A DNA stretch of 64,000 nucleotides. It comes from CAYREX01 sp964423505 (GTDB lineage Bacteria; Fermentibacterota; Fermentibacteria; Fermentibacterales; JCC-6). A program made the translations under genes and the position numbers. The notes under the pieces were generated by a model. That model was not told where the DNA came from and did no database searches. It saw only the letters and a program-made list of their open reading frames with translations. Shown one piece after another: positions 9,399 through 17,730 of this stretch (its first letter is position 1; each line of letters starts with the position of its first letter). The stretch spans positions 62,001-126,000 of the forward strand of contig CAYREX010000005.1 of assembly GCA_964423505.1 (NCBI GenBank). Reading direction: 5' to 3'.

Positions 9399-9497
9399 GG
9401 GGGTTCTCCTGGACCGGTCGCCCGGCCGGTCGTATACCTCTCATGCGGTAAGGAATGGCGGCGCATCTTTCGCGTCCGCATGTACGAAAGGGGGGAG

Positions 9498-9740
9498 ATG
9501 GACAGCTATCTCGTGTCCCTGGACAGGTTCGAGGGGGAGCTGGCCGTCCTGGTCACGGTGGACAGGGAGGTCTGGCACGTACCCGCGGGCTGCCTGCCCG
9601 AAGGGGTCCGCGAGGGTGACGTCATGCGGGTCTCCTTCGAGAGGGACGAGGAGGAGACCGCCAGGCTGCGCGACAGCATCGGGGACCTGCAGCGAAGGCT
9701 CCTCGAGAGGACGGAGGAGAGGCGCCGCGGGGATGGCTGA
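9498..9740 (+). CDS. DUF3006 family small protein
   Basis: An 80-residue protein in which VSLDRFEGELAVLV and a later strand pair match the DUF3006 pattern of a small beta-rich domain, followed by a charged helix. It has no signal peptide. ATG at 9498 follows an AAGGGGGGAG stretch; an ATG at 9480 in the same frame has no ribosome site. It overlaps rsmI by eight bases, so the two are probably translated together. Function is unknown. Confidence 0.65.
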   Translation: MDSYLVSLDRFEGELAVLVTVDREVWHVPAGCLPEGVREGDVMRVSFERDEEETARLRDSIGDLQRRLLERTEERRRGDG

Positions 9741-10428
9741 GAGAGAGGGCGTCGGCAGGCTGGTACTGGTGGCCACGCCGATAGGCAACCTCGAGGACAT
9801 GTCGCCCAGGGCCGGACGGACCCTGGCCGAGGCGGACGCCGTCATGGCGGAGGACACCAGGAGGACGGCCAGGTTCGTCCCGGAGAGGGATCGGCTCTAC
9901 AGCTACCACGAGCACAACGTCGAGGGGAGGCTCCCGCAGCTCCGGGAGCTCCTGGCGGCCGGGAGCACGGTAGCTCTCTCCTCCGACGCCGGCATGCCCG
10001 GCATATCCGACCCGGCGCTGAGGGCGGTCAGGCTCGCCCTCTCCGAGGGACACGATGTCGAGGTGGTCCCGGGGCCCTCGGCGGTGGTGACGGCGCTGGC
10101 CGGCTCCGGGCTCCCGACGCACCGTTTCTGCTTCGAGGGGTTCCTCCCGAGGAAGAGGGGAGCCAGGACCGTCAGGCTGGAGGAGGTCAGGGACTACCCG
10201 GGGTCGCTGGTCTACTTCGTCGGCCCACACCACCTGGAGAGACTCCTGGGCGAGCTGCTGCAGGTGCTCGGGGACCGCCCCGCCTGCGTGGCGAGGGAGC
10301 TGACCAAGGTCCACGAGGAGTACCTCCGGGGCAGCCTCGCCGCCCTCCTGGAGCGGGTCTCGGGGACCCGGGTCCGGGGGGAGGTCACCCTGGTGGTCGG
10401 CGGCGCGGGGAAGACCGGATTTGATTGA
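9733..10428 (+). CDS. rsmI: 16S rRNA 2'-O-ribose C1402 methyltransferase RsmI
   Basis: Methylates the 2'-hydroxyl of C1402 in the decoding centre of 16S rRNA, using S-adenosylmethionine. The tetrapyrrole-methylase fold is shown by LVLVATPIGNLEDMSPRA, AEDTRRTARF, LSSDAGMPGISDP and VPGPSAVVTALAGSGLP. At 231 residues it lacks most of the C-terminal extension found in the roughly 285-residue enterobacterial enzyme; the catalytic part is intact. The ATG at 9733 is the only start that begins just before the conserved LVLVATPIGN strand and overlaps the DUF3006 gene by eight bases. Confidence 0.9.
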   Translation: MAEREGVGRLVLVATPIGNLEDMSPRAGRTLAEADAVMAEDTRRTARFVPERDRLYSYHEHNVEGRLPQLRELLAAGSTVALSSDAGMPGISDPALRAVRLALSEGHDVEVVPGPSAVVTALAGSGLPTHRFCFEGFLPRKRGARTVRLEEVRDYPGSLVYFVGPHHLERLLGELLQVLGDRPACVARELTKVHEEYLRGSLAALLERVSGTRVRGEVTLVVGGAGKTGFD

Positions 10429-10453
10429 CGGTCCGGGGCCTCCCGCCTATCTT
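10425..10453 (+). promoter_or_regulatory. Candidate sigma-70 promoter for the inositol-lipid genes
   Basis: TTGACG at 10425-10430 and TATCTT at 10448-10453 lie exactly 17 bases apart. The -35 box overlaps the rsmI stop codon. The likely transcript starts about 30 bases before the TTG start at 10489. Confidence 0.65.
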
Positions 10454-10488
10454 AGGTTGCTTTACGGAAGGTTCGCCCGGGAGGTCTC

Positions 10489-11124
10489 TTGAACCGCGAA
10501 GAAGCGAGGAAGGCCGGAAGGCTTCTTGTCAGGCCTCTGGTCATCCTGGCCGGGAGGGCCGGCCTCGGCCCCTCCACCGTCACGGTCATCGGCCTCCTGA
10601 CTACCGCTGGGGCCTCCTACCTGGCATGGGCCGGCGAGTGGCTGGCCTCCGCGGCGGTTCTCGCCCTCGGCAGCGTCCTGGACGCCGTCGACGGCGAGAT
10701 GGCGAGGAGACAGAACAGGGTCAGCAGGGCCGGAGCCGTGCTGGACTCCGCCTGCGACAGGATAGGCGAGACCCTCATCCTGGGCGCCATCCTGGCGGGC
10801 AGCGTGGTCGAGAGGCCCTCCCTGGCTTACCTGGTGCCCGCCGCGCTGGGGGGCTCCCTCATGGTGAGCTACGTAAGGGCCCGCGCGGAGGGTGAGGGTC
10901 TCTCATGCTCCGTGGGCCTGCTGACGAGGACGGAGAGGCTCGTTCTCCTGGTGGCCGGCCTGGCAGCGGCAGCCGTCTGGGGAAGCGGGGCGCTGGTCTG
11001 GACTTTGGCCGCGCTCTCGGTCGGTGCATGGGCGACAACCGGCCAGAGGCTGGCCAGGGTGCTCAGGCAAGGGAGGTGCGACCCGCCCGGGGAGGGCGGC
11101 TCCGGCTCCCGCCCCGACGAATAG
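10489..11124 (+). CDS. CDP-alcohol phosphatidyltransferase, probable phosphatidylinositol-phosphate synthase
   Basis: An integral membrane enzyme of 211 residues with the complete CDP-alcohol phosphotransferase signature D-x2-D-G-x2-A-R-x8-G-x3-D-x3-D (DAVDGEMARR ... AGAVLDSACD). It transfers an alcohol or sugar phosphate from or to a CDP-activated lipid. The next gene makes inositol-3-phosphate, and mycobacterial PgsA1, which makes phosphatidylinositol phosphate, has similar size; this supports an inositol substrate, by context only. The start is TTG at 10489 preceded by GGGAGGT. A second member of the family, at 55663, is the better candidate for PgsA. The acceptor needs testing. Confidence 0.75.
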   Translation: MNREEARKAGRLLVRPLVILAGRAGLGPSTVTVIGLLTTAGASYLAWAGEWLASAAVLALGSVLDAVDGEMARRQNRVSRAGAVLDSACDRIGETLILGAILAGSVVERPSLAYLVPAALGGSLMVSYVRARAEGEGLSCSVGLLTRTERLVLLVAGLAAAAVWGSGALVWTLAALSVGAWATTGQRLARVLRQGRCDPPGEGGSGSRPDE

Positions 11125-11163
11125 CAGAATGGTGCGGGGAATGCCCCGCGAGGAGGGTCAGGG

Positions 11164-12276
11164 ATGGCAGAAGGCAAGGTCAGGGTAGCGATAATAGGCG
11201 TGGGAAACTGCGCCAGCAGCCTGGTACAGGGCGTGCACTACTACAGGGAAGCCGGTGAGGACGACAGGGTCCCCGGCCTGATGCACGTGAACCTGGGCGG
11301 CTATCACGTAAGCGACATCGAGTTCTCTGCGGCGTTCGACATCAACGTGACCAAGGTCGGCAGAGACCTCGGCGAGGCCATCTTCGCCGAGCCCAACTGC
11401 ACCAAGAAGCTCTGCGACGTACCGGTCACCGGGGTGGACGTCTCCAGGGGGATGACCCACGACGGGCTGGGCAAGTACCTCAAAGAGGTGATAGAGAAGG
11501 CTCCCGGACCGACGTCCGACATCGTGGGCATACTCCGGGAGACGAAGACCGACGTGGTGGTCAGCTACCTGCCGGTGGGCAGCGAGATGGCCACGAAGTG
11601 GTACGTCGAGCAGGTGCTGGACGCCGGCTGCGCCTTCGTAAACGCCATACCGGTGTTCATAGCGAGGGAGCCGTACTGGCAGAAGCGCTTCCGGGACCGG
11701 GGACTTCCCGTCCTGGGCGACGACATCAAGAGCCAGGTGGGCGCCACCATCCTGCACAGGGTCATGACCAGGCTCTACGAGGACCGTGGTGTCAAGCTGG
11801 ACAGGACCTACCAGCTGAACGTCGGCGGCAACACCGACTTCCTGAACATGCTGGAGCGGGAGCGCCTGGAGAGCAAGAAGGTCTCGAAGACGGATGCCGT
11901 CACATCGCAGATACCGGGCGGAATACCCTCGGGCAACGTGCATATAGGCCCGAGCGACTACGTCTCCTGGCTCGAGGACAGGAAGTGGTGCTACATACGC
12001 ATGGAAGGCACCAGCTTCGGCGATGTCCCGCTCAACATAGAGGCAAAGCTGGAGGTCTGGGACAGCCCCAACTCCGCCGGCGTCATAATCGACGCGGTCC
12101 GCTGCGCCAAGCTGGCCCTGGACAACGGCCTCTCCGGTGCCATAGAGGCACCCTCCTCCTACTTCTTCAAGTCGCCCCCGGTCCAGTACTACGACGACCG
12201 ATGCCGGGAGCTGACCGAGGAGTACATAAAGAAGTACGGCGCACTCGCGGAGCGGTCGGGGGAGGCCGGGGAGTAG
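11164..12276 (+). CDS. ino1: Inositol-3-phosphate synthase (actinobacterial-type Ino1)
   Basis: Converts glucose-6-phosphate to inositol-3-phosphate with NAD as internal cofactor. Residues 11-22 (IGVGNCASSLVQ) are the dinucleotide loop. SYLPVGSEMATKWYVEQ, FVNAIPVFIA, GDDIKSQVGAT and LNVGGNTDFLNM are hallmarks of the short ~370-residue synthase, known best from actinobacteria and archaea. Length 370. It is preceded by GGAGGGTCAGGG and an ATG, 39 bases after a CDP-alcohol phosphotransferase, forming an apparent two-gene inositol lipid set. Confidence 0.93.
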   Translation: MAEGKVRVAIIGVGNCASSLVQGVHYYREAGEDDRVPGLMHVNLGGYHVSDIEFSAAFDINVTKVGRDLGEAIFAEPNCTKKLCDVPVTGVDVSRGMTHDGLGKYLKEVIEKAPGPTSDIVGILRETKTDVVVSYLPVGSEMATKWYVEQVLDAGCAFVNAIPVFIAREPYWQKRFRDRGLPVLGDDIKSQVGATILHRVMTRLYEDRGVKLDRTYQLNVGGNTDFLNMLERERLESKKVSKTDAVTSQIPGGIPSGNVHIGPSDYVSWLEDRKWCYIRMEGTSFGDVPLNIEAKLEVWDSPNSAGVIIDAVRCAKLALDNGLSGAIEAPSSYFFKSPPVQYYDDRCRELTEEYIKKYGALAERSGEAGE

Positions 12277-12277
12277 A

Positions 12278-12943
12278 TTGGGGACCAGGAGGCCAGGTTC
12301 CGGCAGGTTCATCACCTTCGAGGGGGTGGAGGGCTCCGGGAAGTCCAGCAGGTGCGAAGCGCTTCACGGCGCCCTCTCGGCGAGGGGGCTCGAGGCCATC
12401 CACACCAGGGAGCCCGGCGGCCCCCCGGTTTCCGAGCGCATCAGGGAGATACTGCTTGACAGGAGCCTGGCCGTGACCGCCCTCACCGAGGTCATGCTCT
12501 ACCTGGCATCAAGGGCCGCGAACGTCGATCAGGTCGTGAGGCCGGCGCTGGAATCCGGTATGCATGTCCTCTGCGAGAGGTACTCAGACGCCACCATGGC
12601 CTACCAGGTCGGCGGCAGGGGCCTGGAGAGGGAGGCGGTGGCCCGGGCGGACCGCCTGGCCACCGGAGGGCTCGTCCCCCATCTCACGATACTCCTGGAC
12701 CTGGACCCGGAGGTGGGCATGGGGAGGCTCGGGAGCCAGGGGAGGCAGAGGGACAGGATAGAGCTGGAGAGGATGGAGTTCCACAGGCGCGTGAGGGAGG
12801 CATACCTGGAGATGGCCCGGGACGACGGGCGGTTCTTCGTGGTGGACGCGACGCTGGAACCGGCGGAGCAGGACCGCATTATCCTGCAGAGGTGCATAGC
12901 TGTCGCCGGACTCGAAGACGGGGGGGATGAAGCGGAGGAATGA
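12278..12943 (+). CDS. tmk: Thymidylate kinase
   Basis: Phosphorylates dTMP to dTDP. The P-loop GVEGSGKSS occupies residues 16-24, followed by TREPGGPPVSE, CERYSDATMAYQ (the DRY-like region) and a lid segment rich in Arg (GSQGRQRDRIE). Length 221 is a little above the family norm. The start is TTG, two bases after the ino1 stop, implying coupling to it. The C-terminal end overlaps the region in front of the S41 peptidase. Confidence 0.93.
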   Translation: MGTRRPGSGRFITFEGVEGSGKSSRCEALHGALSARGLEAIHTREPGGPPVSERIREILLDRSLAVTALTEVMLYLASRAANVDQVVRPALESGMHVLCERYSDATMAYQVGGRGLEREAVARADRLATGGLVPHLTILLDLDPEVGMGRLGSQGRQRDRIELERMEFHRRVREAYLEMARDDGRFFVVDATLEPAEQDRIILQRCIAVAGLEDGGDEAEE

Positions 12944-12950
12944 GGAGAGC

Positions 12951-14438
12951 ATGAGGAAGTACATGCCGGCATGGATGGCAGTAGTTATCGCGGCGGGACT
13001 ACTGGTTACGGGAGGCCTCATAGTCCTCCCGGCGGCGTCCGCCGACGATACCGTCTCCACCAGCTCGGCCCTCGAGCTCTTCATGGACGTCTTCTCCAGG
13101 ACTTCCACCACCTACGTCGACCCGCTGGAGTCGCAGGAGCTGGTCGAGTCCGCCCTGCGGGGGATGCTGGAGTCGCTCGACCCGAACAGCATCCTGCTGG
13201 ATCCGGACGACTACGAGAACCTCCGGATACAGCTGGAGGGCTCCTTCGAGGGCGTGGGCATCTCCATCGGGATAAGGGACGACTGGCTCACCGTCATCTC
13301 CCCCATCGAGGGCACCCCCGCCTACCGGGGCGGCATGCGCGCCGGGGACAGGATAGTGGAGATAGACGGAGAGAGCACCAGGGGCATCACGACCGAAGGG
13401 GCGGTGATGCAGATACGTGGTCCCGGGGGCACCACGGTCGAGCTGACCGTGGTGAGGCCGGGCGCGGAGGACTCGATAGGCTTCGAGATAGAGCGGGACG
13501 TCATAGACCTGCCCTCGGTCTCCGCCGGGTTCATGGTCACGGAGCGGACCGGCTACGTGAGGCTCGCCCGGTTCGGCGAGACCTCCGCCGAGGAGGTCGA
13601 GGAGGAGCTGAGGGCGCTGATCGCAGATGGCGCCGACAACATCATCCTCGACCTCAGGGGCAACTCCGGAGGTCTGTTCAACGCCGCGGTCGACGTATCG
13701 GACTTCTTCCTGCCGGCGGGCAGGCTGGTGGTCTCCACCAGGGGCAACGCCGTGGGCGAGCACCGGTACATGACGTCCAAGAACGAGCTCTTCGACGGCG
13801 GGCTGGCGGTCCTGGTCGACGGGGGCAGCGCCAGCTCCTCCGAGATAGTCGCCGGCGCCCTGCAGGACCACGACGTGGCGGTGCTGGTCGGCACCAGGAC
13901 CTTCGGCAAGGGCTCCGTCCAGACCCTGATGGATCTCGGGGAGTTCCCGAACCTCGGCCACTACGCGGTGAAGCTGACCACGGCCAGGTACTTCACGCCG
14001 GACGGGCGCTCGATAGACAGGACTCTAGAGAGCGACACGATCTACGCCGACACGACAGCGGAGTGGGGCATAGTCCCGGACGTCGTTGTCGAGCCGCCCG
14101 ATGCCGGGGGGACGCTCGCGGCCGAGCTCTTCGCCGGGGGACACTACTTCAGGTTCGCCACCGACTACGTGCTGGAGAGGGAGATAACGGAGGACTTCTG
14201 GCCGGAGACCGACGTCCTGCTGGAGTTCCAGGCCTACCTGGACGAGCAGGGTTTCGAGTGGGAGCCGGAGGCCTTCGAAGAGAACCTGCACTACATCCAG
14301 AGGGCGCTCTTCTCCGAGGTTGCCTCCAGGGTGTGGGACAGGGAGACGTACCATCAGAGGATGGCCCCGCACGACGAGGTCGTTCTTACCGCCATCTCAT
14401 TGCTGGAGGAACCGGGAGAGGCAGTCTCCTCGCAGTGA
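12951..14438 (+). CDS. S41 family C-terminal processing peptidase (CtpA-like)
   Basis: A periplasmic serine protease of the S41 family. The N-terminus has a signal anchor (about residues 7-30). A PDZ domain follows (GVGISIGIRDDW ... GGMRAGDRIVEIDG), then the catalytic core with LRGNSGGLFNAAVDVSDFF, VDGGSASSSEIVAGALQD carrying the active Ser, and TFGKGSVQT carrying the Lys. A C-terminal extension of about 100 residues follows. ATG at 12951 is preferred because GAGGAG at 12942-12947 lies just upstream; an ATG at 12927 overlaps tmk. Substrates are unknown. Confidence 0.9.
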   Translation: MRKYMPAWMAVVIAAGLLVTGGLIVLPAASADDTVSTSSALELFMDVFSRTSTTYVDPLESQELVESALRGMLESLDPNSILLDPDDYENLRIQLEGSFEGVGISIGIRDDWLTVISPIEGTPAYRGGMRAGDRIVEIDGESTRGITTEGAVMQIRGPGGTTVELTVVRPGAEDSIGFEIERDVIDLPSVSAGFMVTERTGYVRLARFGETSAEEVEEELRALIADGADNIILDLRGNSGGLFNAAVDVSDFFLPAGRLVVSTRGNAVGEHRYMTSKNELFDGGLAVLVDGGSASSSEIVAGALQDHDVAVLVGTRTFGKGSVQTLMDLGEFPNLGHYAVKLTTARYFTPDGRSIDRTLESDTIYADTTAEWGIVPDVVVEPPDAGGTLAAELFAGGHYFRFATDYVLEREITEDFWPETDVLLEFQAYLDEQGFEWEPEAFEENLHYIQRALFSEVASRVWDRETYHQRMAPHDEVVLTAISLLEEPGEAVSSQ

Positions 14439-14514
14439 CCGGCGGCCGCTGCGGGGCGAGCTGCGTCTGGCCGGGGACACGGCGCGACCACCCCATGAGG
14501 GGAGCAGCACTCGC

Positions 14515-15900
14515 ATGAGGATACGCTTCGGCACTTCCGGCTGGCGCGGCATCATCGCAAGGGAGTTCACCTGGGAGCGGGTGGACCGGATACTGGACGC
14601 CATAGCCCTCCACATCCTCGAGGAGGGCGGGGGCACCGGCTCGGCGGTAGTCGGCGGCGACTGCAGGTTCCTCTCCCCAGAGCTGGCCGTCTCCGCCGCG
14701 GAGAGACTGGCCGGCTACGGCCTCGAGGTAGTCCTGGCCGACAGGCCCACCCCGACGCCGGTCCTCTCCCACGCCTGCCGGTCGAGGGGGCTGGGAGGAG
14801 TGGTCAACTTCACCGCCAGCCACAACCCGCCCCTCTACAACGGCATCAAGTTCTCCCCCGCACACGGAGGCCCGGCCGGCTCGGACGTGACAGGTCCCCT
14901 CGAGGGGATGATAGCCGAGGGCGCTCGTCCCCCTGCGGGCAGCGGGTCGGTGACCGAGGCGGACCTGGTCGGGCCGTACGCGGGGGAGCTGGAGGGGATG
15001 CTCGACCTCTCCGTCATCCGCGACAGCGGGCTGCGGGTCGTCTACGACGCCTTCTCCGGCACCGGGGCAGGGCTGGTGGACAGGATGCTCATCGAGGCCG
15101 GGGCGGCGGTTCGGGTCATGAACGGCGAGAGGGACCCGCTCTTCGCCGGGAGGCAGCACCCGGAGCCCGGAGAGGCAGGTACCCGCGATCTCGGCCTGGA
15201 GGTCGAGAGGAGCGGAGCCTCCCTCGGCGTGGCTACGGACGGCGACGCGGACAGGTTCGGCATAGTGGACGGAGAGGGGAGGTTCGTCTCCCCGCACGAC
15301 TTCCTGCCCCTGGTCCTCTCCTACCTTGTGGAGAGGGGCGGGAGCGGTCTCGTCGTCCGCTCCGTAACTACCGGCGGCCTGCTGGACAGGGTGGCCTCCT
15401 CCGTGGGGCTTGAGACGGCTGTGACCCCCGTGGGTTTCAAGCATCTCGGGTCGATGATGCTCCGGGAGGACGTCCTGCTTGCCGGGGAGGAGAGCGGCGG
15501 CATGTCCATAGGCGGCCACGTGCCCGAGAAGGACGGTATCCTGGCCTGCCTGCTAGCCTGCGAGATGGCATGCGCCGGCGGGGGAGCGATCTCGGAGCAG
15601 CTGGAGAGGCTCTGGAGCGGGCACGGCAGGCTCTTCGTCACCAGGAGGGACGTCGAGCTCACGGAGGAGCTCAGGTCCGCGGTACGGAGGGACCTCTTCG
15701 ACTCGCCGCCGATGGAGGTGGCCGGCAGGAGGGTCAGGGAGGTGGACAGGACCGACGGCGTCCGCTTCGTCCTCGGGGCGGACAGTTGGGTCCTGCTCCG
15801 GCTCAGCGGCACCGAGCCTCTCGTCAGGGTCTACGCCCAGGCGGGCTCGGCGGAGGAGATGGAGGAGCTGCTCCTCGGGATATCCGGCCTGCTGGTATGA
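14515..15900 (+). CDS. Alpha-D-phosphohexomutase (phosphoglucomutase / phosphomannomutase family)
   Basis: Interconverts hexose 1- and 6-phosphates. The catalytic serine is Ser102 in TASHNPPLYNGIKF; the metal loop is TDGDADRFGI (Asp242, Asp244, Asp246); the sugar loop is GEESGGMSIGGH and the phosphate loop is near the C-terminus (RLSGTEPLVRVY). All four domains are present in 461 residues. ATG at 14515 starts directly at the first strand (RIRFGTSGWRG). Which sugar it prefers cannot be told from sequence alone. Confidence 0.93.
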   Translation: MRIRFGTSGWRGIIAREFTWERVDRILDAIALHILEEGGGTGSAVVGGDCRFLSPELAVSAAERLAGYGLEVVLADRPTPTPVLSHACRSRGLGGVVNFTASHNPPLYNGIKFSPAHGGPAGSDVTGPLEGMIAEGARPPAGSGSVTEADLVGPYAGELEGMLDLSVIRDSGLRVVYDAFSGTGAGLVDRMLIEAGAAVRVMNGERDPLFAGRQHPEPGEAGTRDLGLEVERSGASLGVATDGDADRFGIVDGEGRFVSPHDFLPLVLSYLVERGGSGLVVRSVTTGGLLDRVASSVGLETAVTPVGFKHLGSMMLREDVLLAGEESGGMSIGGHVPEKDGILACLLACEMACAGGGAISEQLERLWSGHGRLFVTRRDVELTEELRSAVRRDLFDSPPMEVAGRRVREVDRTDGVRFVLGADSWVLLRLSGTEPLVRVYAQAGSAEEMEELLLGISGLLV

Positions 15901-15916
15901 GATCGGAAGCGATGGG

Positions 15917-16363
15917 GTGATGCAGATGGAGCTGAGAGCCCGGGACCTGACTCTGGACCTCACATCCCTGGTCATCGGGGGCAACAGGTGCGACGTACGT
16001 ATACCCCTTCGGGACATCGACTGGGGCATAGAGGGGGTCGAGCCGGCGGAAGACACAGGCATCCTCGATCTGACGGTCGACTTCGCGGGGCACTCGCTCA
16101 CCTGCGCCGGTACGCTGGAGGCTACATTCAGGACCGAGTGCGCCCGGTGCCTCGGGCCCGCGCTGTTCGAGGTTACGGAGGACGTCAGGAGGACCTACTC
16201 GGACCGTCCCCCGGAGGAGCGTGATCTGGACGTGTATCCCCTGGAGACCCTCGGCAGCCGCCTCAGCCTGCTGGAGGCGGTGAAGGAGGCGGTGGTCCTC
16301 TCCCTCCCCACGAAACCTCTGTGTAGCCCCGACTGCCCCGGAATCCATTATATTCAGAGCTGA
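15917..16363 (+). CDS. DUF177 (YceD-like) protein
   Basis: A 148-residue protein with TECARCLGP in the middle, a conserved CxxC, and LCSPDCPGIHY near the end. This is the DUF177/YceD family, usually encoded just before rpmF and implicated in ribosomal RNA or ribosome biogenesis, as it is here. The start is GTG at 15917 or the ATG directly following it. Confidence 0.85.
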   Translation: MMQMELRARDLTLDLTSLVIGGNRCDVRIPLRDIDWGIEGVEPAEDTGILDLTVDFAGHSLTCAGTLEATFRTECARCLGPALFEVTEDVRRTYSDRPPEERDLDVYPLETLGSRLSLLEAVKEAVVLSLPTKPLCSPDCPGIHYIQS

Positions 16364-16458
16364 GTATCGTGATGGTCCTCCGGAGCACGGGAGGCCTGCC
16401 CACTGTCCGGTCACCCCGTGGTGACAGATGACATGTGACAGGGAAGAGAGCGTAGGAG

Positions 16459-16641
16459 ATGCCGGTACCCAAGAGACGACACTCCTCCACCAGGAGGGAC
16501 AAGAGAAGGGCGAACGACGGTCTGAGGGCCGGTTCGGTCAGCAGCTGCCCGCAGTGCGGCGAGCCGCGGCTCCCGCACAGGGTATGCAAGCACTGCGGCT
16601 TCTACGATGGCCGCCAGGTCACAGAGCCGGAGGAGGAGTAA
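16459..16641 (+). CDS. rpmF: 50S ribosomal protein L32
   Basis: A 60-residue zinc-binding large-subunit protein. MPVPKRRHSSTRRDKRRA is the L32 N-terminus; Cys30, Cys33, Cys43 and Cys46 form the zinc ribbon. A GTAGGAG ribosome site sits just before the ATG. It lies between DUF177 and plsX, the usual bacterial order. Confidence 0.97.
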   Translation: MPVPKRRHSSTRRDKRRANDGLRAGSVSSCPQCGEPRLPHRVCKHCGFYDGRQVTEPEEE

Positions 16642-16689
16642 CTGCCCTCCGGCTCTCCCCCGGTGCTGGGGCGCGGTGCGCGCGGCCCG

Positions 16690-17730
16690 ATGAAGGTCGC
16701 TGTGGACGCAATGGGCGGGGACCAGGGCCCGGCCGTGGTCGTGGAGGGCGCGGTGCGCTTCTTCCGGGACGGCTCAGCCGCCTCCACGAAGGAAGTAGAG
16801 GTCATTCTCACCGGAGACCGTGACCATCTGGCCCGCCTGCTCAGCAGGACCGGCGGGGCCAGGCTGCCCGTCAGCATAAGGCACGCCTCCCAGGTAATCA
16901 GCATGGACGACCATCCGGCAGAGGCTCTCAAGCGGAAGCCGGACAGCTCCATGGCTGTGATGGCAGCCCTGCAGAAACAGGGTGTCGCGCAGGCCATGGT
17001 CTCCGCGGGGAACACCGGAGCCATGATGGCCGCAAGCCTGTTCGCCCTGGGCCGGATAGAGGGCATCCCCAGGCCGGCCATAGCCGCCACCTTCCCCACG
17101 CAGGGCAACCCCACCATCGTCCTGGACGTCGGGGCGAACATCGAGTGCAGGGCGGACCAGCTCGTCCAGTTCGCATACATGGGCAGCGCCTACTCGAGGG
17201 GCGTCTTCGGCATAGGCTCCCCGAGGGTCTCGCTCCTCAACGTCGGCTCCGAGAGGACCAAGGGCCCGGCGGTGCTGAGAGAGGTCTACGACCGTCTGGA
17301 GTCCTCCGGGCTGCGCTTCCTCGGCAACATCGAGGGGGACGGCATACTGAAGGGGGAGACCGATGTCGTGGTCTGCGACGGGTTCTCCGGCAACGTCCTC
17401 CTGAAGACCTTCGAGTCGATAGCCGACCTGGTGGGCGGCTCCCTCTACCTGGAGATGAAGAGGCACTGGGCGGCGAAGGCCGGTTTCCTGCTCATGCGCC
17501 GCTCCTTCTCCAAGCTCTGGGAGAGGCTGGACTCGGCCGAGTACGGCGGGGCTCCCCTCCTGGGGCTCGATGGAGTATCAATCGTCGCGCACGGAAGCTC
17601 TGGAGCGATAGCCATGAAGAACGCTATCGCCGCTGCCTGCGACTTCTACAGGAGCGGCGTCACCGACCTCATACGGGAGGGGCTGGGGGAGGAGTCGCGG
17701 GCGAAATCGAATGGGAGTACCAGTGAGTAG
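16690..17730 (+). CDS. plsX: Phosphate acyltransferase PlsX
   Basis: Makes acyl-phosphate from acyl-ACP, the first committed step of the PlsX/PlsY phospholipid route. VAVDAMGGDQGPAVVVEGA starts the protein; VSAGNTGAMMAAS, LDVGANIECRADQLVQFA, EGDGILKGETDVVVCDGFSGNVLLK are signature stretches. ATG at 16690 matches the family N-terminus; a GTG at 16663 would add nine residues. It overlaps fabH by 20 bases. Confidence 0.95.
   Translation: MKVAVDAMGGDQGPAVVVEGAVRFFRDGSAASTKEVEVILTGDRDHLARLLSRTGGARLPVSIRHASQVISMDDHPAEALKRKPDSSMAVMAALQKQGVAQAMVSAGNTGAMMAASLFALGRIEGIPRPAIAATFPTQGNPTIVLDVGANIECRADQLVQFAYMGSAYSRGVFGIGSPRVSLLNVGSERTKGPAVLREVYDRLESSGLRFLGNIEGDGILKGETDVVVCDGFSGNVLLKTFESIADLVGGSLYLEMKRHWAAKAGFLLMRRSFSKLWERLDSAEYGGAPLLGLDGVSIVAHGSSGAIAMKNAIAAACDFYRSGVTDLIREGLGEESRAKSNGSTSE

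Noticed and set aside
9412..9431. Hairpin GACCGG/CCGGTC after the copper ATPase gene
   Set aside because: Six-base stem with a long loop and no T-run; not enough for a terminator call.
16410..16425. GTCACC-CCGT-GGTGAC hairpin before rpmF
   Set aside because: Short and single; could be an operator or chance, so not listed as a feature.
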